A stretch of 64,000 nt of DNA from Synechococcus sp. CCY 0621. Its GTDB lineage: Bacteria; Cyanobacteriota; Cyanobacteriia; PCC-6307; Cyanobiaceae. Below the pieces are notes generated by a model, which did not search any database, was not told the DNA's origin, and worked only from the letters and a program-made list of their open reading frames with translations. Location: assembly GCF_019038465.1 (NCBI RefSeq), contig NZ_JAFKRH010000015.1:124001-188000 (forward strand), written 5' to 3'. This document shows positions 9,443 to 16,261 of this stretch, in pieces; the stretch's first letter is position 1; every line of letters begins with the position of its first letter. A program made the position numbers and the translations under genes.

Positions 9443-10333
9443 ATGGTCGACGCCTGCCGCTCCCCCGGTCTGATCCAGCGCTTTCGCTAGCAGCTGCAGG
9501 TGCGCCATGACGCCCGCCGCACCGTGAACACCTAGGAGCAGTGACTGCGGCGCTTCCTGCGGTTTCACGGCAGATGCCACCCCCGCGAGATGGGCAGCGC
9601 TGCTGTTTCTGTACCGGGAGCTGCTGGAGCGGGACCTGGAGCTGGAGGGGGTGGTGCGGGCACGGACACGGCGCCGGCTGCCGGTCGTGCTCAGCGAAGT
9701 GGAGGTGCGGGCGGTGCGCCAACGACTGGAGGGAGAGGCGGCCCTGGTGGTGGGGTTGCTGTGCGGAAGCGGGCTCAGGCTGATGGAGGCGCTTCGACTC
9801 CGGGTCAAGGATCTCGATGTTCAGCGGTGTGAGCTCACGGTGCGCGACGGCAAGGGCGGCAAGGACCGGCTGACGGTGCTGCCCCAGAGCCCGGTGCCTC
9901 AACTGCAGGAGCATCTGCTGAAGGTGCGCCAGTTGCATCAGGGTGATCTGGCGGCGGGCTTGGGCGGGTGGTGATGCCCTATGCCCTGGCGAGGATGTAT
10001 CCGAGGGCGGCTCGGGAGTGGGCCTGGCAGTGGGTGTTTCCCCAACAGAACCGCTGGCAAGACCGGGCCTCAGGAACCCAGGGCCGCCATTACTCCGATC
10101 CGAGCGTGGTGCAGAATATGGTGAAGCGGGCAGTGGCCAAGGCGGGCCTTACGAAGGCGGCCAGTTGCCATATCTTCCGCCACTCGTTCGCGACCCGCCT
10201 GCTGGAAAGGAGGCAGGACATCCGCATGATCCAGGAATTTCTGGGACATCGGGACGTGAGTACTACCATGATCTACACCCATGTGTTGAACCGTGTGCTG
10301 ATCGGTGTTTGCAGCCCAGCGGACATGATGTAG
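9443..10333 (+). pseudogene. intI: Integron integrase (IntI-type tyrosine recombinase), inactivated
   Basis: The C-terminal part has the tyrosine recombinase residues: Arg in CGSGLRLMEAL, His-x-x-Arg in FRHSFAT, His in LGHRDVSTTM and the Tyr of IYTHVLN. Between patch and catalytic blocks it carries the extra helix found only in integron integrases (ALARMYPRAAREWAWQWVFP). The N-terminal core-binding domain can be followed from ATG 9443 but has in-frame stops at 9488-9490, 9533-9535 and 9542-9544. About 25-30 residues are missing with a frame change near 9597-9603. Another frame change lies near 9961-9968. The gene is therefore dead. It can no longer move cassettes unless a second integrase exists elsewhere. 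Confidence 0.9.
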
Positions 10334-10345
10334 CCATGGCTACAT
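10328..10345. repeat. 18-bp perfect palindrome at the integrase 3' end
   Basis: ATGTAGCCATGGCTACAT reads the same on both strands. It contains the TAG stop of the integrase relic (10331-10333). No thymine run follows, so it is not a typical terminator. It could be a protein-binding site or chance. Confidence 0.6.
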
Positions 10346-10850
10346 GTGGTTATCGGACCCGTGAACCGCTGCCCACGACTTGGCCTTCTAACTAAGATCG
10401 CTGTGCAGGAAAGGATTCTCGTCCGATGTTTCACAAGTGCCAGCTGTGGTTCACAGAATGGAGCGGAATAAGGTCCGTGGTTCACGGAACTTCCCAAATA
10501 TGGAGTTCGAAGAATCGCGCCATCGTTCATGAGAGTCTGAACAGATGAGTTACGCGATCTTACCCGATGCGCTACCTTGCGTAATGGTCGAAATCCGTGA
10601 AATGGAGCTGTCTTCTCTTTGGTTTGATCGCCGTAATCTAGCGCCGCGAGCGCAGATTCAAGCATGGATTGACGTCTAACAAGTATATAACGTCTGCTGG
10701 GTTGATCGGTACTCAAGTCTGTTCACGCCGCCTCATTCCCGCCCCGGCAGGTTGCGCGGGTCCAGCAACGCTGCAATCATTTTCCAATAGGGTGATTGCC
10801 AAGATTGCAAATTTCTATGGTACTATGGCGAGTATCATGCATGAAAAACA
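10334..10850. other. Gene-free stretch between integrase relic and methyltransferase
   Basis: There is no convincing coding sequence on either strand. Short open frames here have no recognisable domain and no ribosome site. Two sequences resemble integron half-sites: CTTCTAACTAAGATC at about 10386-10400, and GTCTAAC at 10674-10680, which fits the RYYYAAC form of an attC left core. No matching GTTRRRY right core was found at attC distance from either. The last 100 bases become AT-rich and probably hold the promoter for the methyltransferase. Confidence 0.45.
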
Positions 10851-11618
10851 GTGGCGCACGAGCAGCAACTCTATTTTGTTTCTTGTGTACAAAAGAGCTT
10901 TCCTCAGTTCTTTGCGGATGCTAAAGTTCTTGAAATTGGATCCCTGGATATTTGTGGATCTGTGCGCAAATTCTTCAGTAACTGTTCCTATATTGGTGTC
11001 GATGTAGCCCCAGGCGAAGGGGTTGACGTGGTATGTCAAGGTCAAGACTATGATGCCCAAGATGGCAGCTTTGATCATGTTATATCTTGCGAAGCCATGG
11101 AACACAACCCTATGTGGAAAGAAACTTTTATAAACATGGTTCGTCTTGTCAAGCCTGGAGGTCTCCTTACAATGACCTGCGCATCTTACTGCCGCCCAGA
11201 ACACGGAACCACTAGAACATCATCGGTCGAATCATCACCGTTGTCAGTCTCAATTGGATGGGAGTATTACCGCAACCTAGGCATCGCGGATTTTAAATCC
11301 GTAATCGACTTCGACTCCCGCTTCAGCTTTTATAGATTCTGGACCAACTGGAAGAGCAAGGATCTCTATCTAGTGGCCATTCGCAGGAATGGACCTAACA
11401 ATATGCAAATTGAAAAAACTTTCAGCGAGGTTGACCGATGGATAGCCATTGAGGCCCAAGCCGTTATCTACAGATTTGCTTCACTCGCAGCATCCCTTGC
11501 AGGCGAGAGAGGTGCGAATATTGTTCTGCGGAAACCTCTATCTAGCATTATTTGGCAAGTAGAAGCATCATATTACAAAGCTCTGGGTTGGGCATCTAGA
11601 CTGATTAAGGGTTCATAA
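10851..11618 (+). CDS. SAM-dependent methyltransferase, class I
   Basis: This 255-residue protein has the Rossmann SAM-binding opening VLEIGSLDICGSV at residues 26-38, an acidic strand end (YIGVDVAPG) and a post-motif block near SFDHVISCEAMEHN. A LVKPGGLLTMT strand lies in the methyltransferase core. The target is unknown. Relatives of this shape are often found among glycan or natural-product genes. The start used is GTG 10851, because the following residues (AHEQQLYFV) fit the family. The nearby ATG at 10837 is in another frame. The gene is clearly AT-richer than the flanking chromosome, with different codon use, which suggests recent transfer. Confidence 0.8.
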   Translation: MAHEQQLYFVSCVQKSFPQFFADAKVLEIGSLDICGSVRKFFSNCSYIGVDVAPGEGVDVVCQGQDYDAQDGSFDHVISCEAMEHNPMWKETFINMVRLVKPGGLLTMTCASYCRPEHGTTRTSSVESSPLSVSIGWEYYRNLGIADFKSVIDFDSRFSFYRFWTNWKSKDLYLVAIRRNGPNNMQIEKTFSEVDRWIAIEAQAVIYRFASLAASLAGERGANIVLRKPLSSIIWQVEASYYKALGWASRLIKGS

Positions 11619-11631
11619 TTGCTGGCCTAGC

Positions 11632-11890
11632 ATGGTTGCTGCAACAGCCTATCTAGAGGTTTGAATCAAGGAGTCTGATGGTGATGCTGTATTCATCGCC
11701 AAAGCACGTGGTGAAATCGCTTGGGCGAAGGAGATAACAATGGATGCGCGGGATACGGGTCTATCAAGGGAAAGCATGTACAATGCTCTTCTGGAGACAG
11801 AAGCCTGAGTTTAGGCAGTATCCTGAAACTAGCCCGCTCTTGGTATGAGGTTGAGCGTTCATGTGAGGCAAGAGCCGGAGATTATATGGA
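11632..11890 (+). pseudogene. HigA-type addiction-module antidote relic
   Basis: From ATG 11632 the frame reads MVAATAYLEV and then a stop, followed in the same frame by a helix-turn-helix region with DAVFIAKARGEIAWAKEI and GLSRESMYNAL. After a stop near 11805 the remainder is recoverable only by shifting frame: PEFRQ, then ILKLAR, then ALGMRLSVHV. This is the order of the small antidote proteins of HigA/XRE type (the family also called putative addiction module antidote). Several frame changes make it non-functional. No recognisable toxin partner remains upstream. Confidence 0.7.
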
Positions 11891-12317
11891 TTCTGATATT
11901 GATGCATAGCTCCGCGCACGTTGTCTGTTGCGAGGCGACACCTCGAACAAGCTCCTCGAGTGGACAGGCCCAGCCCCTTCTGGTATCAGATACTCTTTGC
12001 CTGCTACTCAGGGGCAGTGTTAGGCTGAAAGTTAGCTAAAGTACAGTCAGCACAAAATCAATCTGACTTCTTTCAGTTGGAATCAATGTTGAGGCGAATA
12101 TGGCTAACTCTCTAGAGAATATCATACCATTGTTGAGTTGTGTGACTCGTACATCGTTAGGAACTGTTTGCATTTCTTCGGGAATTCGTGACGACTGCCG
12201 AACTGGAGAAGGCGAAGTTTATCCGCTTGTCGATCTTGCTACGATGGTTAGACACGCTATTGGTCATGTAATTGTCCTCGGTCTGAACCGCCATCAGACC
12301 TTTCTTCTCCGAGTTCC
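11891..12317. other. Decayed stretch with one attC-like right core
   Basis: No intact gene is seen. AGTGTTAGGC at 12016-12025 repeats exactly at 14410-14419 and contains the consensus right core GTTAGGC. From 12100 a short frame reads MANSLENIIPLL. This weakly resembles the linker upstream of cyclic-nucleotide domains in NTP/NDP-translocase-like HEAT proteins, which would fit the relic just downstream. That link is tentative. GTTAGAC also occurs near 12248. Confidence 0.4.
12016..12025 (+). other. attC-like right core (R' box)
   Basis: AGTGTTAGGC contains GTTAGGC (12019-12025), which matches the GTTRRRY consensus of integron attC right cores. It lies about 110 bases after the last recoverable stop of the antidote relic. 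The same 10 bases occur at the end of the clear attC-like element at 14340-14419. A matching left core was not found, so the site may be eroded. Confidence 0.4.
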
Positions 12318-12755
12318 ATGGCCAGCACGGCCCTGCATGACAAGATTCAGAGGCTCAGGCGAGCCAGTATCTTTGCCTCAACTCCCGACAATGTGTTGAC
12401 CGCTGTGGCTGATGCTGTGGAAGAAGTGCAGCTTGCGCCCAACCAGCAACTGTTAGCCAAAGGAGATCTCGGCACCTCAATGTACGTGATCGTTTCCGGA
12501 TTGGTGCGGGTACATATTGGCGACTAGACCATAGTCGAACTTACGGACGGTGAGATCGTGGGTGAGCTCGCCGCTCTCGACCCAGAACCTCGCTCTGCCT
12601 CGGTGAGCACGATCGATCCGAGTACTCTCTACAAGATTGAGCAGTCGACCCTACAGATCTTAATGGCCGAACACCCCGAGATCGTGCAAGGGATAATCAA
12701 GGAGCTGGCCCACCGCTTGCGTGTAACCACCGCTCCCTACGGATTCAGCTTCTGA
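12318..12755 (+). pseudogene. Cyclic-nucleotide-binding domain protein, one in-frame stop
   Basis: The frame from ATG 12318 encodes a cNMP-binding beta roll (CRP-like). Recognisable segments are LHDKIQRLRRASIF, GDLGTSMYVIVSGLVRVHIG, then after the stop at 12525-12527 the same frame continues with TIVELTDGEIVGELAALDPE and PRSASVSTID. GELAALDPEPRSA is the phosphate-binding cassette. Only a single TAG separates the halves. The relic resembles the C-terminal cNMP domain of larger transporter-like HEAT proteins, with the rest lost. No helix-turn-helix follows, so it is not a CRP-type regulator. Confidence 0.75.
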
Positions 12756-13152
12756 ATGTCCTACAGGCAATGGTTACTGTGTAGCGATGGTCTGGTAAAT
12801 ATGAAGATACAGAAGCCGTGATCAATGCGTAGGTATTCATCAGTACAAAGGCGTGATCGCTTCTGATCTTGGGCGTTAGTCTTCTTGAACTCCTGTTATC
12901 CCAAGCTCAATTTTTTTAGGGAGAATCTTCTACATAAAAAAGACGCGTTTTATTGCATTCTACGAACATGATCGCAGGGTGTTTTAGACGCCAGCAGAAA
13001 CTTCAGAAATCTACCCTCGATGACCATCGAATTGCGGGCCCCGCTCGTTTTAATGGTGCTGATCGCTAGCACTAGTTGCGGCACGCTGTTGCCCCCCTGT
13101 AGTTGATGTAAGTACCAGTTCGTCCGCGCCTGGAAAGGATTGTTTTGTTCCT
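12756..13152. other. Gene-free stretch with attC-like right end
   Basis: No convincing gene is present. Bases 12862-12881 read TCTGATCTTGGGCGTTAGTC and match the end of the attC-like element at 14400-14419 in 16 of 19 aligned positions. An AT-rich patch follows near 12905-12960. At about 13020-13100 a short hydrophobic frame may be the start of the membrane-protein relic downstream. Confidence 0.45.
12862..12881 (+). other. attC-like right end, second copy
   Basis: TCTGATCTTGGGCGTTAGTC aligns with GCTGATCTTGAGTGTTAGGC at 14400-14419 (16 of 19 positions after the first base). It ends in GTTAGTC, close to GTTRRRY. It is about 120 bases past the stop of the cyclic-nucleotide relic, which is where an attC site would sit. 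Repeated right ends downstream of successive genes are a hallmark of cassette arrays. Confidence 0.5.
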
Positions 13153-13686
13153 TGGCAGCTGGCCGCGTTCTATCTGCTGTTGGGAATTACGTTGCTACTT
13201 AGAGCCTCGATGCTGCTCGACACGTTGCAGGAGGCGGGACATACACAACCACTGAGGATCGCTTAGCTGGCCGTCGGTATCGGACTGATGGCTCTCGGTC
13301 TACGAATGGAGCCTTGGAGGAAAGTGGGCAAGGAGCGTCGCGGCATTCGCCGACCGGAACATTGGTCCGCACCGGCCCAAGCCTCCTTGTGCGGATGCTG
13401 CGGCATGTGATTGATGCGTCGGCCCCCGTCGGCGCCGTCATCGAATTCGCGTTGCCGACGTGCGATCGACGCTTTAACCGCATCGGAGTTGTCACTACTG
13501 GGGCGCAGTATGGTGCTCTTCGGTTATTGTCTGATGATGATCACAATAGCGCTATTGCTTCTGTTGGCGCGGCTTTTGCTACCTTGTTATGTTTAGCCTG
13601 TCTTGACAAAGCTGGAGGTGCTTCTGTCCCGTAGTGGCAACGAGGCGATGGCCAGAGTGTTTCTTTTGATTGGCCAGGGCCTGTGA
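13153..13686 (+). pseudogene. Decayed integral membrane protein, GAP/Sap-like
   Basis: Hydrophobic segments can be read in changing frames. WQLAAFYLLLGITLLLRAS comes first, then an in-frame stop and LAVGIGLMALGLR. A later frame gives MVLFGYCLMMITIALLLLLA, and near the end KLEVLLSRSGNEAMARVFLL. The last segment resembles the C-terminal helix of GAP-family (Sap) membrane proteins, where a WL-x-R-N/H element precedes the final helix. Several frame changes and stops rule out a functional protein. Family assignment is tentative. It is upstream of and on the same strand as the SnoaL-like gene. Confidence 0.35.
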
Positions 13687-13814
13687 CCGTCAACTGATCT
13701 ACCTATTCATTCAAACGGACGTCCGTCCCGTACGAAGAGTAAACTGGCGTTGTCAGCGGCGGCTGCTGCTGCGATCAAACGCTTGGCGACCTTAAGCTTG
13801 GGATAGGAGACAGG

Positions 13815-14345
13815 ATGAGCAAACAGGATAGTCACGCGAAACTGGATGCGATCTTCCAAGCGCATCTCCAAGCCGAATTGGCTGGCGACCTCGATGAGAC
13901 GCTGGCGACCATGTCGCCAGATCCCCATCTCGTGAATGTGCCGACCATGGTGGGCGGTCAAGGTCCGCAGAGTGTTCGTAGGTTCTATTCCAAACGGCTC
14001 ATTGGTCAGTTTTTCCCGCCCGATGTCATTTTTGAAACGGTTTCGCGAACGTATGGCGAGGAACGCCTCGTGGATGAACTGATCATCTCGTTCACGCATA
14101 CGATCAAGATGGACCACATCCTGCCCGGGATTGAACCCACGGGCCGGAAGGTTGAAGCTGTGTTTGTTGTGATCGTTGGAATCGAAAACGATAAGGTCGC
14201 CTATGAACACATCCTCTGGGATCAGGCGAGTGTTCTGGTGCAGTTGGGTTTGCTCGATCCGAAGGGTCTCCCCGTCGTTGGCGCGGGTGCTGCAGCAAAG
14301 TTGAGAAATCCGGCGCTGCCGGATCCCTTCTTCCATGAGGGCTAA
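13815..14345 (+). CDS. SnoaL-like / NTF2-fold protein
   Basis: This intact 176-residue ORF starts at ATG 13815 with an AGGAGA ribosome site just upstream. The N-terminal helix (LDAIFQAHLQAELAGDLDET) is followed by strand segments such as DPHLVNVPTM and VAYEHILWDQASVLVQLGLL, as in SnoaL-like polyketide cyclase/ester hydrolase relatives of the NTF2 fold. The substrate is unknown. Its TAA stop lies inside the left core of an attC-like element (GGCTAAC, 14340-14346), exactly where integron cassette genes often end. It is the best-preserved candidate cassette gene in the island. Confidence 0.75.
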   Translation: MSKQDSHAKLDAIFQAHLQAELAGDLDETLATMSPDPHLVNVPTMVGGQGPQSVRRFYSKRLIGQFFPPDVIFETVSRTYGEERLVDELIISFTHTIKMDHILPGIEPTGRKVEAVFVVIVGIENDKVAYEHILWDQASVLVQLGLLDPKGLPVVGAGAAAKLRNPALPDPFFHEG

Positions 14346-14419
14346 CTGCCGTGACCTGCACCTACCCTCACCAAGCAGCTGACAGCGCAGCGCGCTGCAG
14401 CTGATCTTGAGTGTTAGGC
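14340..14419 (+). other. attC-like recombination site
   Basis: The 80-base element runs from GGCTAAC (14340-14346, overlapping the SnoaL stop) to GTTAGGC (14413-14419). The two cores are complementary at six of seven positions. Inside is a 12-bp hairpin with left arm 14376-14388, loop AGC at 14389-14391 and right arm 14392-14403. It has one unpaired A at 14382, like the extrahelical bases that orient real attC sites. Outer AAG/CTT and CTC/GAG pairs extend the stem. No thymine run follows, which argues against a terminator. Confidence 0.6.
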
Positions 14420-14471
14420 CGGGAGTGCAGGGTCGGCATGACACGACGCAATGCCATGAAGGCCACTCCTG

Positions 14472-14612
14472 GTGTGCTGGCTGATTGCTGTCGCCATCGA
14501 CTTGGTCCTGGCGGTGGTCTTCGTCCTGATCGCGCACCGGCGCGGTTGGGGTGATCTGCCTGCCCTACTCGAGCCGATGGTGCCCGTCTCCCGTGGTTCC
14601 CGTCACCTGTAG
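14472..14612 (+). CDS. Small single-helix membrane ORF, uncertain
   Basis: From GTG 14472 a 46-codon frame reads a hydrophobic helix (WLIAVAIDLVLAVVFVLIA), a basic turn HRRG and a short tail, ending at TAG 14610-14612. Eight bases later is GTTAGGC (14620-14626). It could be a tiny cassette gene or the N-terminal fragment of a DUF3054-like membrane protein. No ribosome site is evident. It lies in the 344 bases between the SnoaL gene and the next methyltransferase, which otherwise hold only the attC-like element. Confidence 0.3.
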   Translation: MCWLIAVAIDLVLAVVFVLIAHRRGWGDLPALLEPMVPVSRGSRHL

Positions 14613-14619
14613 AGAACGA

Positions 14620-14626
14620 GTTAGGC
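14620..14626 (+). other. Isolated attC-like right core
   Basis: GTTAGGC occurs here on the + strand, the third exact copy within 2.6 kb of the island. There is no clear left core or hairpin. It may mark the eroded end of a short cassette that begins after 14413. Confidence 0.3.
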
Positions 14627-14689
14627 TGATTTGGTGAGTGAATCATTCAACAGTCAAGCCCCCTTCTGCATTCCAACTGGCGATAGAAG

Positions 14690-15521
14690 ATGGAATATGA
14701 AATTCTGAAGCAGGCACTTCAAGGCATTTCCAGCAAGGATCTTGAACAGATAAAGAGTTGGTACTCCCCCGCCGCCGAGGCCTATCACTCCACGAGGCCC
14801 CGATACCCTGCCGAACTGATTGACAAGGTTGTCAACGCAGCCCAGTTGTCTTGGTCATTCAGACTTCTTGAAGTTGGTTGTGGCCCGGGAACCGCAACCG
14901 TTTCATTGGCAGAACTCGGCTAGCCGGATGGTCTGCATCGAACCGAACCCAGACTTTTATGAGATGGCCCTGGCGAATTGCACATCCTATCCATTGGTAG
15001 AAGTGATCAATAAGTCCTTTGAAGAATGGGATCTGGAGCCTGAATCCTTTGATGCCGTTGTGGCGGCAAGCTCCATGCATTGGATTCCTGCCGAGATTGG
15101 CTATGCCAAAGCCAGCAGTGCACTGAAAAGGGATGGCTATCTAATTCTTTTGTGGAACAAAGAATTGCAGCCCAGCAAGTCCATGCAGGATGCGCTTTCT
15201 GATGTCTATCGACGAGAGGCTCCATCTCTTGGCAGATACGAAGACAGGGCAACACAGCAGGGCATTCTGAACGGCCTCGGCCAGATGATGCTTGACTCTG
15301 GACTGTTCCGAAACCTTGTGACGGCAACGGTTGAAACCTCGTTGACCTATGCGGCTGACCACTACCTATCCCTGCTCACGACGGACTCCTCGTACCTGCA
15401 GTTTGATCACCGCACGGGGCAGGCCTTGTTGGCTGGGCTAAGGCAATGCATCATGGAGAAGGGAGGTGGTGACATTCAACTCTCCTATCTCTCCGCCTAT
15501 CACATTGCCCAGAAGATCTAG
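14690..15521 (+). pseudogene. SAM-dependent methyltransferase with one frameshift
   Basis: From ATG 14690 the first frame gives WYSPAAEAYHSTRPRYP and the SAM motif LLEVGCGPGTATVSLAELG, then a TAG near 14921. The +1 frame continues at once with RMVCIEPNPDFYEMAL, SFDAVVAASSMHWI and YLILLWNKE, ending at 15521. Together they make a complete class I methyltransferase of about 276 residues. The total length is one base over a multiple of three, so a single inserted base (or two lost) explains it. This could be real decay or a sequencing error. It ends three bases before the next ORF. Confidence 0.8.
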
Positions 15522-15524
15522 AAC

Positions 15525-16175
15525 ATGTTGGCAATTAAGTTCACCGAAGGACGTCAACGCATGCCGACCAGCCTCCCCCTGCCACTAGGTTCATCCCAGC
15601 CATCGGTGATGGTTGAACCAGCGATCGACATCAGCCCAGATCTTATCTCCGTTCAATTCTGTGAAAATCAGAAACGCTGCAAGCAGTTTGATGTCTCAGT
15701 CAACAACTGGGGACCTGTCGGAGACACGGGTGCCATGGGTTATCTGTATGTCGGAGTCCAACAGGGAAGCGACAGGATCGCATTGGGTGCCATGGCAAGT
15801 CTGCAGTTCGGTGGCATCCTCTTGTCGTCCGGAAAAATTATCAAACTGGCCCCATCCTTTCCCAGCGGCGACAACCCCATCCTGAGCATCACTGTTCGCG
15901 GAGCCCAGCCTCGTCTGGAGATGCCTTCTCCCAGTCTCTCCCTGTCCTATGGCGCTGAGCTTCGTGAATTTCACCCCCAGCTCGCTCTAGGCAGGAACCG
16001 GATTCTTGCGAGCGGTAGCGTGGATGGATCCCCGCTCCTCAGAGCAGGGGTCAGATTGCTGATCTCTGGCGTGGGTATCACCTTTGATGGCCATTATGCG
16101 GTTACCGAAACAACGCATCAATATGATCTTTCTGGATATCGCACTAGCTTCCTCTGTGAGAAGCGCATCCCTTAG
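15525..16175 (+). CDS. Shrunken phage protein D / injection-system hub-like ORF
   Basis: This is an open 216-codon frame. The N-terminal third matches the start of phage protein D (VgrG/gpD-like hub of tails and contractile injection systems): ISPDLISVQFCENQKRCKQF, then LAPSFPSGDNPILSITVRG. The last 80 residues match its C-terminus: LSYGAELREFHPQLAL, RAGVRLLISGVG, then HYAVTETTHQYDLSGYRTSF. Between these blocks about 100 or more residues are missing, and more are missing before RILASGS. The full protein is normally over 300 residues. The frame stayed open despite the deletions. ATG 15561 is an alternative start. No other tail genes are nearby. Confidence 0.65.
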   Translation: MLAIKFTEGRQRMPTSLPLPLGSSQPSVMVEPAIDISPDLISVQFCENQKRCKQFDVSVNNWGPVGDTGAMGYLYVGVQQGSDRIALGAMASLQFGGILLSSGKIIKLAPSFPSGDNPILSITVRGAQPRLEMPSPSLSLSYGAELREFHPQLALGRNRILASGSVDGSPLLRAGVRLLISGVGITFDGHYAVTETTHQYDLSGYRTSFLCEKRIP

Positions 16176-16261
16176 CCGCCGCCTCGGGCTGCTGCGGACA
16201 GGCAGGAGTCCTTCTCCTTGTCAGACTGGACTCACAGGATCGATGGAAGGAGTTGTTGATC

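Noticed and set aside
10273-10716. Possible 147-codon - strand gene after the integrase relic
   Set aside because: No domain, no ribosome site, and it overlaps the C-terminal part of the integrase relic.
10669-11007. Alternative + frame across the methyltransferase start, including ATG 10837
   Set aside because: The frame does not give methyltransferase motifs; GTG 10851 does.
11393-11399. ACCTAAC as an attC left core
   Set aside because: It lies inside the intact methyltransferase gene with no partner core at attC distance.
15525-16175. Evidence for a prophage or full injection system
   Set aside because: Only one hub-like ORF is present; no sheath, tube, baseplate or ATPase genes occur in the window.
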